Of a stretch of DNA of 64,000 bases, positions 16,950 through 26,766 are shown one piece after another. The stretch lies in NCBI RefSeq assembly GCF_011634775.1, contig NZ_JAALXT010000001.1, positions 62,001 to 126,000 of the forward strand, in the 5' to 3' direction. The first letter of the stretch is position 1. Each line of letters opens with the position of its first letter. A program made the position numbers and the translations under genes. Source of the stretch: Thalassoroseus pseudoceratinae (GTDB lineage: Bacteria > Planctomycetota > Planctomycetia > Planctomycetales > Planctomycetaceae). A model generated the notes under the pieces. That model saw nothing but the letters and a program-made list of their open reading frames with translations. It ran no database searches and was not told where the DNA came from.

Positions 16950-18320
16950 TTAGATATTAATCTCAAAACCTTTGCGATTTTCCCGCGAAAGGAATGAGTT
17001 CGCTTGCTCGTCATCGATGACTTGGCGTTTCACCGGATCCCATTTCAATGGGCGTCCGAGTCGCATGGCGATGTTAGACAAGTGACAGATTTCGAGCATT
17101 CGGTTGTGCGACCAAACATCGGAAATCGGTTGCTTGCGTGACTCCATCGCTTCGATGAAATTCGCCGTGTGGTTGGCACTGACTTTGCCGCCATAAACTT
17201 CTTCGATGGCACCATCGGGAAGCGGGTTGTCGGCGAGTTCTTCGACAGGTTTGCCGACGATCTTGCCACGATTGACGAAGAACCGGCCCTTCGTACCTTC
17301 GAAGAGGATGCCGTTATCGCCTTCGCTGGTGATGATCATTTCCACGTCGTCGGGCATATCGACCTGAATGCGGAAACTGGTCGCCGCATTGTATCGGTCG
17401 TGCACAACCGGGTTGCCGTCTTTGTATTCGACGGGCAGGTTGTACTCGATGGGAGTAATTTTGCTTGGTCCCGTGTCGCTGGCCCCGAGCGCCCAGCAGG
17501 CGATGTCGACGTGATGGGCCCCCCAGTCGGTCAGCTTTCCGCCGGAATACTCATGCCAGTTGCGGAATGAGTAGTGACAGTTGCTGTAAAGTGGCACGCC
17601 GCCGCCGTAGCCTTTTCGCATTTCCGGCAGAGCGCGATAAGCAACTTTCTCGGCTGGTCCCAACCAGAAATCCCAATCCAACCCGGCTGGCACGGGGGCT
17701 TCGGGAATTTCTGGCGAACCAATCATCCCGTTGATGCCACACGTCACTTTCTTGACTTTGCCGATCCGTCCCGCACGAATCAGAGCAATCGCTTTCAAAA
17801 AGCGTTGGCCGGACTCAGTCCGTTGCATCGTGCCGACTTGGAAGACGCGGCCGGTCATTTTGACCATTTTTTCGATCAATTTGCCTTCGTCGATCGTGAG
17901 TGTCAGCGGTTTCTCACAGTACACATCTTTGCCAGCGAGCATGGCTTCCACGGCAATTTTTGTGTGCCAGTGGTCCGGCGTGGCGATCATGACCGCATCA
18001 ATATCCTTGCGATCGAGAATTTTGCGATAGTCTTTATAAGCGTCGGGTTTCTTCTTTTGTCGCTGTTCGGTCTTGGCGACATTCTGTTCGAGGACATTGG
18101 CATCGACGTCGGCCAAGGCGGCGAAATCCGCGAATTTAAACGATTTGTTCGTGATTCCCCACCCCTGATTGCGAAGCCCGATAGTTGCAAACACAGGGCG
18201 TTCGTTGGGCGACTCATAACCGAAGGCACGTTCACTTGCCGGCAGAACCATGCCCGCGGCTCCGGCGGCCGCAAGACCTTGCAAAAACTGACGACGCGAT
18301 GGCCGATTCAATTGAGACAT
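16950..18320 (-). CDS. Gfo/Idh/MocA family oxidoreductase, Tat-exported
   Basis: A 456-aa NAD(P)-dependent dehydrogenase of the glucose-fructose oxidoreductase type, a class greatly expanded in planctomycetes. The N-terminus RPSRRQFLQGLAAAGAAGMV is a Tat signal, so the protein is exported with cofactor bound. The Rossmann domain includes DAVMIATPDHWHTKIAVEAM and the catalytic-lysine motif EKPLTLTIDEGK. The C-terminal domain contains the DWDFWLGPAEKVAY and GGGVPLYSNCHYSFRNWHEY phrases of the planctomycete 'GFO_IDH_MocA_C' variant, with DWGAHHVDIACWALG. The substrate is likely a sugar or sugar derivative but cannot be named. It converges on the S9 peptidase with only 9 bp between stop codons. 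Confidence 0.93.
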   Translation of the reverse strand: MSQLNRPSRRQFLQGLAAAGAAGMVLPASERAFGYESPNERPVFATIGLRNQGWGITNKSFKFADFAALADVDANVLEQNVAKTEQRQKKKPDAYKDYRKILDRKDIDAVMIATPDHWHTKIAVEAMLAGKDVYCEKPLTLTIDEGKLIEKMVKMTGRVFQVGTMQRTESGQRFLKAIALIRAGRIGKVKKVTCGINGMIGSPEIPEAPVPAGLDWDFWLGPAEKVAYRALPEMRKGYGGGVPLYSNCHYSFRNWHEYSGGKLTDWGAHHVDIACWALGASDTGPSKITPIEYNLPVEYKDGNPVVHDRYNAATSFRIQVDMPDDVEMIITSEGDNGILFEGTKGRFFVNRGKIVGKPVEELADNPLPDGAIEEVYGGKVSANHTANFIEAMESRKQPISDVWSHNRMLEICHLSNIAMRLGRPLKWDPVKRQVIDDEQANSFLSRENRKGFEINI

Positions 18321-18401
18321 TAAGCACGTTCCCTTCGGAATGACGTTTCGGTGAAGTACGAATTATTCTTTTGTCGATTTTAACCGAGTTGCCACCGGAC
18401 T

Positions 18402-20048
18402 TCAAAAGTGATTCGTCGAGTCCACGGGCCAACCAAGTGCCCATTGCAAGCGAAATTGGGCTTCGTTGTACTCGATGACGGCACGAAGGTACGCCCGCCG
18501 TGCGTCTTCCAAAGCTTGCACAGACTGCAAAACTTCCAGCGGAAGACCTTGCCCATCCTCAATTCGACTCAGATTGCGTTCGTAGGAATCTTCGGCGGTT
18601 TCGATGGCCTGCCGAGTGATTTCGATGCGATGACGACGATGACGAACCTGCGAATGGGCTTCGACGATCTCACGCGCCACCCGATCCATCGTGCGAAGTT
18701 TCGCGTATTTCGCTTGCTCGACGAGTGCCTGTGATTCCCGTCGAGCCGCTGACTCACCAAAGCCAAGTTGTCGAATTTCCCACGTCACTACGGCATCGAA
18801 GTCGTAACGACTCGCCACGTCGTCGACTTCGGTGCCTAATCCGCCGCCGAAGTCGCCGGTACTGAACCCCATCAGCAAGCTGGGCACGAGCGGTGCGTAT
18901 TTTTCGCGTTGATATCGCTCGCAAGCGGCCGCGACAAGGGCTTGGGCTTCCTTCAATTCCGGCCGGTTGGATAGCCCAATCGGAATCAATGCTGAAGGTT
19001 CCGCGTCGAGCGTTGCCAATTCCAACGGCATCACAGTGGGATCTAGAGGGACAATCGGACGACCGGCGTCAATACTGAGAGTCTGCGCCAAGTTCGCCGA
19101 CGCAACTTCGATCCGCTCCCGTGCGGAGACCAAACGGTTGTCGACCAGCATGAGCTCTGTTTTCAGTCGATCGGCGTCCGCTTGCAGACCCTCACCGGCT
19201 TCCGCGTAATCGTTTGTGATCTTCGCAAGATCGGCCGTTCGGCTGCGGGTGTCTTCGATAATCCGCAAATCTTGTTCGGCATCCAGAAGGTTTTGATAGG
19301 CGAGGGCGGCATCACGGAGTTGATCATTGAGGACACCGCTCGCGGCGTGTCCACGAGCCCAGGCGGTTTTCTCGGCAATTTCGGGTTGGAAGATTGCATC
19401 GGCCAGATGGAATTGAGCAATCAGGCCGGGTCTGGTATTCGTCGTGCCCGCCCCCGTTGCACCGGCACCGAGACCATACTGCAACGAGTTTCGGTTGACG
19501 TCGACAATATCACCGTCGCTCGCCTGGTAGTTCCCGTCGTGCTTGTGATAACTGAATCCTGGTTGAATCGAAGGCAACCAAAGAACCCGAGCCCGATCCA
19601 ACTCCGCATAAGCTTCTTGCACTCGCCACCGAGCAAACCCCACAACCGGATGTTGACCGCCAATCATCGAGAGCACCGTCGGCAAATTCATCTGAATCGC
19701 ATCGGACGGAACGGCTTCTGGAACCATTTCGACGGAAAGGTTCTCGGTCTTCGCATCCAGCACTGCGTTCGGTGCCGGGACCAACGGCATTGCATCCTCG
19801 GTCCCGCGGCTACGATCGTCTACAAGTTGAATGGATGTGTTTTGGCTTTCCTTGACGCTGCGAATCGGACGGCAGGCGGGTAGGGAATTTGGTGTCGATG
19901 ACAATCCCGTTGCGGACTCCCCGTGGCTCGACGTTCCGCCGCGACTTTCCGGTGTTGCCAATGGCTCGACTCGGCTCGTGTTCGCACAGCCGGAAAATCC
20001 CCCCAGTGTCGCAAAGAGAACGCCAGTCGAAATCCATTTACGTCGCAT
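18402..20048 (-). CDS. TolC-family outer-membrane efflux lipoprotein
   Basis: A 548-aa outer membrane channel of a tripartite efflux pump. MRRKWISTGVLFATLGGFSG followed by CANTS is a lipoprotein signal, with lipidation at the Cys. A Ser/Pro-rich stretch to about residue 120 is followed by two OEP (TolC) repeats: YAELDRARVLWLPSIQPGFS with a long coiled coil (DLAKITNDYAEAGEGLQADA), and again SNRPELKEAQALVAAACERY with IEDGQGLPLEVLQSVQALED. The C-terminal AVIEYNEAQFRLQWALG is typical of TolC proteins. It lies back-to-back with the RND adaptor and pump genes (20355-24892), sharing a 306-bp promoter region, so it likely completes that pump. TolC on the opposite strand from its pump is less common than a three-gene operon. 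Confidence 0.92.
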   Translation of the reverse strand: MRRKWISTGVLFATLGGFSGCANTSRVEPLATPESRGGTSSHGESATGLSSTPNSLPACRPIRSVKESQNTSIQLVDDRSRGTEDAMPLVPAPNAVLDAKTENLSVEMVPEAVPSDAIQMNLPTVLSMIGGQHPVVGFARWRVQEAYAELDRARVLWLPSIQPGFSYHKHDGNYQASDGDIVDVNRNSLQYGLGAGATGAGTTNTRPGLIAQFHLADAIFQPEIAEKTAWARGHAASGVLNDQLRDAALAYQNLLDAEQDLRIIEDTRSRTADLAKITNDYAEAGEGLQADADRLKTELMLVDNRLVSARERIEVASANLAQTLSIDAGRPIVPLDPTVMPLELATLDAEPSALIPIGLSNRPELKEAQALVAAACERYQREKYAPLVPSLLMGFSTGDFGGGLGTEVDDVASRYDFDAVVTWEIRQLGFGESAARRESQALVEQAKYAKLRTMDRVAREIVEAHSQVRHRRHRIEITRQAIETAEDSYERNLSRIEDGQGLPLEVLQSVQALEDARRAYLRAVIEYNEAQFRLQWALGWPVDSTNHF

Positions 20049-20354
20049 ACCAGGTCGCCTCTCGCAGGGTCTCGTCCGAACGGATCACCGCAACGGTTCC
20101 ACAATAGAGGGATCGGTCAGCCAACGCCGATAAACAGTGCCGAATGGACGGATGGTGCGAGTTTTGCGGGTTCTCCGTTCAGATCGTACCGGTCATGTGG
20201 ACTTGGTGACTTAGGTAAAACAGGTCAAATCATCTGTGGACAGATCAATTCGCGAAAGACCACTGGCGAAAGTGAAAGTCTTCCTATGTTTCTCTTAACC
20301 TGACCGGTAAACTCGTCTCATTCTTCCAAGTTTGTCTGAGTAGGATGCTGTTCG
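20049..20354. other. Divergent promoter region of the RND efflux system
   Basis: These 306 bp separate the TolC gene and the adaptor gene. No gene is evident. The segment before the adaptor is relatively AT-rich (about 20205-20300). I see no regulator gene beside the pump and no clear operator palindrome. Confidence 0.4.
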
Positions 20355-21692
20355 ATGGTTCGCTTTCCGAACTGCCGCTGCTTGATGTTCGCAGCACTGA
20401 TGAGTTGGGTAACGATTTCCTCTGGTTGTGGTGCCAAGGCCGTTGGTGAACCGCCGGAGAAAACAACGAAAACTGTGCCGGTCAAAACGGTCGCCGTTGC
20501 GACGCAAGACGTCCGCCGGACCAGCACACAACCGGCAACGATTCACGGTTACTATCGTGCCGAAATTCGGGCGAAAGTTAGTGGATATATCGCGGCAATT
20601 CATGCGGATATTGGCGATGTCGTCGAAGAGGGAACACCGTTGGCGGAAATTGCCGTCCCCGAAATGCAAAAGCAGTTGCAGATCATCGAAGCCCGACTGG
20701 TTCGAGCGAAAGCGGAAGAAACGCGAGCAACAGCCGGAATCGCATTGGCGAAGGCGAACGTGGAATCGGCGGAAGCGGGACTGGTGCAGGCTCAATCCGA
20801 ACTCAAACGTGCGGACGCAAGTCTCGCTGCTGCCGAAGCGGAATTCAGTCGAACACAAGATTTGGTCGAACGACAGTCGTTACAAAACCGAGTGCTGGAC
20901 GAAGTCCGCAAGAGACGCGATTCCGAATTAGCCAACCGAGACGCCGTCAATTCGGCGATCAACTCCGCCCGCGCGAAGGTGACGGTTTCTCAGGCGGAAT
21001 TGACTTCGGCAGAAGCTGACTTGGAAGCCGCGAAGGCGGAGACAACCATCGCAGAGAAACAACTCGAAGAGATTCAGGTTCTCATCGACTATGCCACTTT
21101 GAAGGCTCCGTTCGCGGGTTTGGTCACTCATCGAGCAATTGATCCCGGTGACTTGGTTCGGGAGTCGAGTGAAGTCGGCGAAGGATCGCCGCTGTTCGTG
21201 GTTACTCAGGTTGATCCGGTCCGCGTGCGTGTTCCGGTGCCCGAAGTCGATGCGGCATTTGTCAATCGTGGTGACAAGATGACGTTGCGTTTTCCTTCGT
21301 TTGCTGGTGAAGAGTCGATCACAGCCGAAGTGAGTCGATTGGCCGGTGACCTCGATCCCAACACACGCACAATGTTGGTCGAGGCGGAATTGCAAAATCC
21401 CGACGGAAAGTTCCTGCCCGGCATGTTTGGCGAAGCGACCATTACCCTGTCGACAAAAGTCGCCGCCAACATGTTGCCTGCAAGGGCAGTTCGATTTGCC
21501 GAAACCGGAGAAGCCTACGTCTACGTGGTCGGGGATGACCAAACCGTCAGCGTTCAGGAAGTTCAGACCGGCATCGATATGGGCCATTCGATTGAAATTC
21601 TATCGGGGGTTGTAGCGGGTCAAATGGTGATCGACGCCCATTTGCAACGCTTCACGGACGGCCAAACAGTCCAGCCATTGCCCGCCAATTGA
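20355..21692 (+). CDS. RND efflux periplasmic adaptor (membrane fusion protein)
   Basis: A 445-aa adaptor that bridges the inner-membrane RND pump and TolC. MVRFPNCRCLMFAALMSWVT followed by ISSGCGA gives a lipoprotein-type signal with the Cys near residue 25. The barrel-sandwich/lipoyl half-motif is GYYRAEIRAKVSGYIAAIHA. A long alpha-hairpin of Ala/Glu-rich heptads spans residues about 105-225. The second lipoyl half is YATLKAPFAGLVTHRAIDPG. Beta-barrel and membrane-proximal domains follow (VDPVRVRVPVPEVDAAFVNR; LDPNTRTMLVEAELQNPDGK; LPGMFGEATITL). It is followed 65 bp later by the pump gene, as expected for an operon. Substrates (drug, solvent or metabolite) cannot be told from sequence; there is no His/Met-rich metal-binding segment of the CusB kind. 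Confidence 0.93.
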   Translation: MVRFPNCRCLMFAALMSWVTISSGCGAKAVGEPPEKTTKTVPVKTVAVATQDVRRTSTQPATIHGYYRAEIRAKVSGYIAAIHADIGDVVEEGTPLAEIAVPEMQKQLQIIEARLVRAKAEETRATAGIALAKANVESAEAGLVQAQSELKRADASLAAAEAEFSRTQDLVERQSLQNRVLDEVRKRRDSELANRDAVNSAINSARAKVTVSQAELTSAEADLEAAKAETTIAEKQLEEIQVLIDYATLKAPFAGLVTHRAIDPGDLVRESSEVGEGSPLFVVTQVDPVRVRVPVPEVDAAFVNRGDKMTLRFPSFAGEESITAEVSRLAGDLDPNTRTMLVEAELQNPDGKFLPGMFGEATITLSTKVAANMLPARAVRFAETGEAYVYVVGDDQTVSVQEVQTGIDMGHSIEILSGVVAGQMVIDAHLQRFTDGQTVQPLPAN

Positions 21693-21757
21693 GCCCCCAC
21701 TGTCGTTGAAAAATACGCCCTGCATTCACCGCGTGAGTTGAAAACAAAGAAACCGCT

Positions 21758-24700
21758 ATGGGTCTAATCAATTTTTCGCTGAAGAACCGCTACGCCGTTC
21801 TCGCGGCCGCGATTGCGTTGTGCCTGCTCGGTGCAGCCGTCATTCCGGGCATCACAGTCGACATCTTGCCGGATTTCAAAAAACCCGTGGTGGTCAGCTT
21901 CTTCTCATATCCCGGTCTGCCCACGCTCGACATGGAGAAGTCTGTCACCTCTCGGGTCGAACGAGCATTGACGTTGGCGGGAAAAATCGAACACCAGGAA
22001 TCGCGGACGGTTCCCGGTGCGGCCGTCATCAAAGTGTTCTTCCAACCTGGTGCCGACTCCAGTTCGGCGATGAACGACATCGTCAACCTCGAAGCGAGTG
22101 ATATGTTCCATTTGCCGCCTGGAATCGAATGGCCGTTCACATTGCGAAGCGAACCGTCGAATTTGCCGGTGGTGCTCGCCGCGATTTCCGGTGAGGGATT
22201 GAGTGAGTCGGAACTCTACAGCATCGGCTACTACGCAGTCCGCAACAAAATGGGTGGATTGAAAGGCGTGCAGATTCCGCATCCGTTTGGCGGAAAATTT
22301 CGTCAGATGATGGTCTACGTCGATCCTGCAAAACTTCAGGCGTACCACGTTAGCGCGACCGATGTCGTTGAGGCCCTTCGGAAATCCAACTTGGTCTTGG
22401 CGGCGGGAACAGCCCGATTGGGTGGCACGGACTACCAAATCCATCCGCGAAATACGTTGCCTACCATCGAGGAGATCGAAGCGATTCCCGTAGCCGTGCG
22501 TGATGGACGACCGATTTTCATTCGCGACGTCGGTGTGGTCGAAGACGATGCCGCCTTGCAATACAACATCGTCCGCGTCAACGGAAAACGCAGCGTTTAC
22601 TGTCCTTTATTGCGTGAACCCGGCGAGAACACGATTGCCGTCGTCGACCGAATCACCGAAGGAATCGCCACCGAAATTCCCAAGATGAAAGAACGCGGGG
22701 ACATCCCCGAAGCGACCGAAGTAACACTCGTTTCCGACCAATCCCATTACATTCGTAACGCGATGTCGAACCTGTTAAACCAAATCGGTTTGGGGGCGGC
22801 GTTGGTAGCGGTTGTCGTGTTGGTGTTTCTCCGTCGGTTCCTTCCGACCTTGATCATCGTGTCGACAATTCTGCTCGCGATTTTGATCGGAGGCTTGGGG
22901 TTTGCGTTTACCGGACAAACGATCAACGTGATGACACTGGGCGGTATCGCGCTCGCGATCGGTACGGTTGTGGATGCCGGAATCGTGGTCGTCGAAAATG
23001 TGATTCGGCATCAGCGAATGGGCAAGTCCACACTTGATGCCGCTCGCGAAGGCACGCAGGAAGTCTCCGGTGCGATCCTCGCGGGTACGATCACCACGCT
23101 CGCGGTGTTCTTGCCTGCTGTGTTTTTGACCGGGATGATCAAATACCTTTTCGAACCGCTCTCATTGGCGGCCACCTTCACCATTGGCGCGTCTTACGTC
23201 CTAGCCCTGACGGTTGTCCCTGCATTCTGTGCCACGTTTGTTCGTGAGAAATTCCAGCCGAACGATGACGCTCGAACGTCCGATTCGGAACCTAAGAAAG
23301 ACGCACCTCGAGGGTTCTACGGACGGTTCCTTCAGACCGCCCTGAAATTGCCTGCGTTGAGTGTATTGATCGTTGTGATCGGCGTTGGTGCGACCTTCCT
23401 ACTTTGGCCGTTCATTGGTTCGGAACTCTTTCCCGATGTGGATGCCGGAACGTTCGAGATTCGTCTGAAAACGGTTCCCGGAAATGAACTCGCGGAAACC
23501 GAGCAATTGGTTGCGCGTATCGAGGACACAATCAAAGAGGTCATTCCGGAAGATGAAATCGAAACGCTGATCGCCAACATCGGATTGCCGGTCGGCAAAG
23601 GGGCGGGGTTCTCGACGGTTCTCAGTTCGAATTCCGGACCGGACACCGCGTATCTAATCGTCAACCTCAAGCAATCTGGCCGGACAACAAGTTCGAAGAC
23701 GTATATTAACCGACTCCGTGAAAAGTTCGCTGAAGACTACCCACTCGAGCAGTTCTTGTTCGTCTCCGGTGGCATCGTGAACATGGCCCTCAACGAAGGC
23801 GTGCCGACCCCGATCAGTGTGCAAGTATCCGCTGGGACGATTGGTCAATGTCGGGACGCTGCCGAAGAAATTGTGGAAGTCGTCGAGCAAATCGCTGGCA
23901 CGGAGGACGTGCAAATCGCGCAGTCACTCGACTATCCACAGTTCGACGTGCAGGTGGATCGAACTCGCGCGAAGTATCTTGGTGTGGACCAGGAAGAGGT
24001 GGCTCAAACCGTTCTGACGGCTCTTGGATCGAGTGTGGGTTACTCGCCGACAATTTGGATCGACCCCAAAACTGGCGTCGATTTCTTCATGGGGGTGCAA
24101 TACAAAGACAACCATTTTCAGTCGCTCGATGAAGTCCGCAACATTCCGATTTCGCTCGAAACCCCAACTGGTCCCGTCACCATTCCCTTGTCGAATATCG
24201 CCACTGTCGATCGCGTGACGATTCCCGGAGAAATTGCACACTACAACATCGCTCGCGTGAACGACGTGCATGTGAACGTATCAGGACGAGACGTCGGTTC
24301 CGTGGCTCGGGATGTCGAAGATGCGTTGGCGAAGATGGAATTTGCCAGCGGAGTCTCCACCACACTTCGCGGGCCGGTGGAAACGATGAAATCGGGAATG
24401 AACCTGTTGGGTGTCGGCTTGCTGGTGGCGGGAATCCTTGTCTACTTGGTGTTGATGGCCCAGTTCCGTTCGTTCGTTGATCCGCTGATCATCATGCTCG
24501 CCGTGCCACTCGGATTGGGCGGAGTGTTGGTTGTTCTGTTCCTCACGGGCACAACGCTCAACATCCAATCGTTGATGGGAATCCTGATGATGATCGGCGT
24601 GGTTGTGAACAATTCGATTTTGCTGGTCGAGTTCGCCAATCGTCGCCGTTTGGATGGCGTCTCCCCATCTGAGGCGGCTCTGTCGGCAGCTCAGGTGCGG

Positions 24701-24892
24701 TTGCGTCCCATCTTGATGACCTCGCTAACCCTAGTTGCATCGATGTTGCCGTTATCGTTTCAACTTGCTCCCGGCAACGAAGCCATGATTCCGCTCGCGC
24801 GAGCACTACTGGGGGGAATGCTGGCTTCGACGGTTCTCACGTTGATCCTTGTACCGTGTGTTTACGCGTTGGTTCATCGTCGGCACGCGTGA
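21758..24892 (+). CDS. RND multidrug-type efflux pump, inner-membrane subunit
   Basis: A 1044-aa AcrB/HAE1-like proton-driven transporter. It has the standard plan: TM1 (YAVLAAAIALCLLGAAVIPG), a large periplasmic porter domain, a block of TM helices at about residues 335-495, a second porter domain and the last TM block (LLGVGLLVAGILVYLVLMAQ onward). TM4 carries GTVVDAGIVVVENV; the single Asp stands where AcrB has two adjacent aspartates, a variation found in many RND proteins outside the enterobacterial group. The C-terminal GILMMIGVVVNNSILLVEFA is the second family motif. It works with the adaptor just upstream and the divergent TolC lipoprotein. Confidence 0.95.
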   Translation: MGLINFSLKNRYAVLAAAIALCLLGAAVIPGITVDILPDFKKPVVVSFFSYPGLPTLDMEKSVTSRVERALTLAGKIEHQESRTVPGAAVIKVFFQPGADSSSAMNDIVNLEASDMFHLPPGIEWPFTLRSEPSNLPVVLAAISGEGLSESELYSIGYYAVRNKMGGLKGVQIPHPFGGKFRQMMVYVDPAKLQAYHVSATDVVEALRKSNLVLAAGTARLGGTDYQIHPRNTLPTIEEIEAIPVAVRDGRPIFIRDVGVVEDDAALQYNIVRVNGKRSVYCPLLREPGENTIAVVDRITEGIATEIPKMKERGDIPEATEVTLVSDQSHYIRNAMSNLLNQIGLGAALVAVVVLVFLRRFLPTLIIVSTILLAILIGGLGFAFTGQTINVMTLGGIALAIGTVVDAGIVVVENVIRHQRMGKSTLDAAREGTQEVSGAILAGTITTLAVFLPAVFLTGMIKYLFEPLSLAATFTIGASYVLALTVVPAFCATFVREKFQPNDDARTSDSEPKKDAPRGFYGRFLQTALKLPALSVLIVVIGVGATFLLWPFIGSELFPDVDAGTFEIRLKTVPGNELAETEQLVARIEDTIKEVIPEDEIETLIANIGLPVGKGAGFSTVLSSNSGPDTAYLIVNLKQSGRTTSSKTYINRLREKFAEDYPLEQFLFVSGGIVNMALNEGVPTPISVQVSAGTIGQCRDAAEEIVEVVEQIAGTEDVQIAQSLDYPQFDVQVDRTRAKYLGVDQEEVAQTVLTALGSSVGYSPTIWIDPKTGVDFFMGVQYKDNHFQSLDEVRNIPISLETPTGPVTIPLSNIATVDRVTIPGEIAHYNIARVNDVHVNVSGRDVGSVARDVEDALAKMEFASGVSTTLRGPVETMKSGMNLLGVGLLVAGILVYLVLMAQFRSFVDPLIIMLAVPLGLGGVLVVLFLTGTTLNIQSLMGILMMIGVVVNNSILLVEFANRRRLDGVSPSEAALSAAQVRLRPILMTSLTLVASMLPLSFQLAPGNEAMIPLARALLGGMLASTVLTLILVPCVYALVHRRHA

Positions 24893-25093
24893 ATCGAGTC
24901 GACAGCCGAGACACCGTCAAACCAGCCCGTCAATGCATCGCACGGTCGTCGGGAATAGTCGTCGATTTTCGTTGACCCACACGAGTTTTCAAAGCGAAGG
25001 TTCCCATTCACCTCCGAGATCGCACGTTGTAAATCGCCGTTCCAAACGATAAAGTTGGACGAGCAAATCGCGATTTGTCACTTGGAGGTTCCC

Positions 25094-26725
25094 ATGCAGA
25101 ACGCAATCAGTCGAGCCGGCATCTTGCTCAGTCTTCTCTGGCTCATACTCGTCCCAACTCTTGGTAACGCCGCCAAGTTGGATGAGTTGTCGTTGGATCG
25201 CTGGAAGCAACTTCGGGAAGTGGAACGATACCAACTGAAAATTTGCGAGGAGTACTACCGCGACAAGAAATGGAAGATCGCAGCCGACGAATACGAAAAA
25301 TTTCTGACCCTTTACGAAACCAGCGAAGCCGCTCCCTATTCACTACTGAAGTGGGGATTGTGCCAACTCCAACTGCGGAAACAGAACACAGCAATCAGCG
25401 AAGGATTCCAATCCGTCATTGATTATTGGCCGGAATCTGTGGAAGCGACTTCGTCGGCGTACTTCATCGGCCAAACCTACAAGAACATCGGCGAACCGAA
25501 GAAAGCGAAACAAGCTTACGCCGCAGTTCTCAAGAATCATCCCAAACATCTTGTTGCTGTCTATGCGTTGCATGATCTCATTGACATCAGCAAAGTGGAA
25601 GGCGATCTCGACGGGCGTGTTGAGCTTTGGAAGCGGTTGACCTTCGACACTCCCCGCACGAAAGATTCCAGCAATTTCTGCGTGAAGGCATCGCAAGAGT
25701 TGGCGTCCTATTACTTTCACGAAGCGGCCTTCAACGACGGTGTCAAAGCCCTGGAAACGAGCTACACCGACGCAGACTTGCCGAATCGAGTCTTCGAGTA
25801 CACGAAGTCCGCCGCGACGACGCTTCACAAAGATCCGAAGAAACAAACCGAGGCAGAAAAACTCGTTGACGACGGAATCCAATGGTTGAAACGAGAGACG
25901 CCAACCGATCTTGCGGATGATGAACTCAAGCAGGCCGCGAAGAAACGCTGGTTTGCAATCGTCGATCTCAACCGCGCAATCGAACGTGATCAGGAAATCG
26001 TCGATCTGTATAAGCAAATGCAGGATCGGTTTGGCAAGGACGACGAAATCCTTGATCACTTGGCTGGCTGGCAAAAGTCGCAAGACAAATTCGATGCGGC
26101 TCGTCAGACCTACAATCAATTTGAAGACCAGATCAAAGGGCAATCGCGGATTGCCGAGAGTTACTATCAACAACGTGAGTACGCGAAAGCGGCTAACGCC
26201 TATCAACAGGTACTCGCACTCGACCCGGAAAATCCGCTCAAGTGGAAGCCCGCTATCGCGAGCAACTATCGTCGCGCGAGCAAACCGGATCCCGCAATTG
26301 CGGTTTACCGCGAACTGATTGTCGATGACGCCAACAATCCGACACGTTGGCAAATGGAGATCGGTCGCACCCTGCGTGATGCAGCCCGTTATGATGACGC
26401 GATCCGCCAGTATCAATCCACCAGCGACTTCCCGCAGAATGTGATCGAGATTGCGGACTGCTATCGTCGACAAAAGAAGTGGAAATCGGCGATCCAGTCG
26501 TACGCTCAGGTTGTCGGAAGCGCAGAAAATCAAAACCGGGCGGCTTGGGCGTTGCTTCAGATTGGCGACTGCTACGAAAAGTCTGGCAACAAGGAAGCCG
26601 CGATTCGTGCCTTCCAGCAAGTCTGCAAGAAATACCCGAAGGATGGCTACGCAAGCCAAGCCCACGCACGACTTCAAAAAGACTACGGAATCACTGTCAC
26701 CTTCGGCGGTGGCAAAGACGAATAA
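25094..26725 (+). CDS. Secreted tetratricopeptide-repeat protein
   Basis: A 543-aa protein made almost entirely of TPR helices after a signal peptide (MQNAISRAGILLSLLWLILV, cleavage near GNAA). The start at 25094 is set by GGAGG five bases upstream; an in-frame start at 25055 would hide the signal. Repeats are clear at both ends, for example KWKIAADEYEKFLTLYETSE near residue 45 and EYAKAANAYQQVLALDPENP near residue 375, with a last unit NKEAAIRAFQQVCKKYPKDG. Such periplasmic TPR proteins act as scaffolds. It is followed 41 bp later by prfB on the same strand. No enzymatic motif is seen. Confidence 0.85.
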   Translation: MQNAISRAGILLSLLWLILVPTLGNAAKLDELSLDRWKQLREVERYQLKICEEYYRDKKWKIAADEYEKFLTLYETSEAAPYSLLKWGLCQLQLRKQNTAISEGFQSVIDYWPESVEATSSAYFIGQTYKNIGEPKKAKQAYAAVLKNHPKHLVAVYALHDLIDISKVEGDLDGRVELWKRLTFDTPRTKDSSNFCVKASQELASYYFHEAAFNDGVKALETSYTDADLPNRVFEYTKSAATTLHKDPKKQTEAEKLVDDGIQWLKRETPTDLADDELKQAAKKRWFAIVDLNRAIERDQEIVDLYKQMQDRFGKDDEILDHLAGWQKSQDKFDAARQTYNQFEDQIKGQSRIAESYYQQREYAKAANAYQQVLALDPENPLKWKPAIASNYRRASKPDPAIAVYRELIVDDANNPTRWQMEIGRTLRDAARYDDAIRQYQSTSDFPQNVIEIADCYRRQKKWKSAIQSYAQVVGSAENQNRAAWALLQIGDCYEKSGNKEAAIRAFQQVCKKYPKDGYASQAHARLQKDYGITVTFGGGKDE

Positions 26726-26766
26726 CTCGGTCACAAATCGACCGCATGGATAGAGAGTACTAAATC

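Noticed and set aside
25343-26734. Long minus-strand open frame (463 codons) opposite the TPR gene
   Set aside because: It lies wholly antisense to a gene with signal peptide, ribosome-binding site and TPR repeats; its translation shows no domain and reflects codon bias of the real gene.
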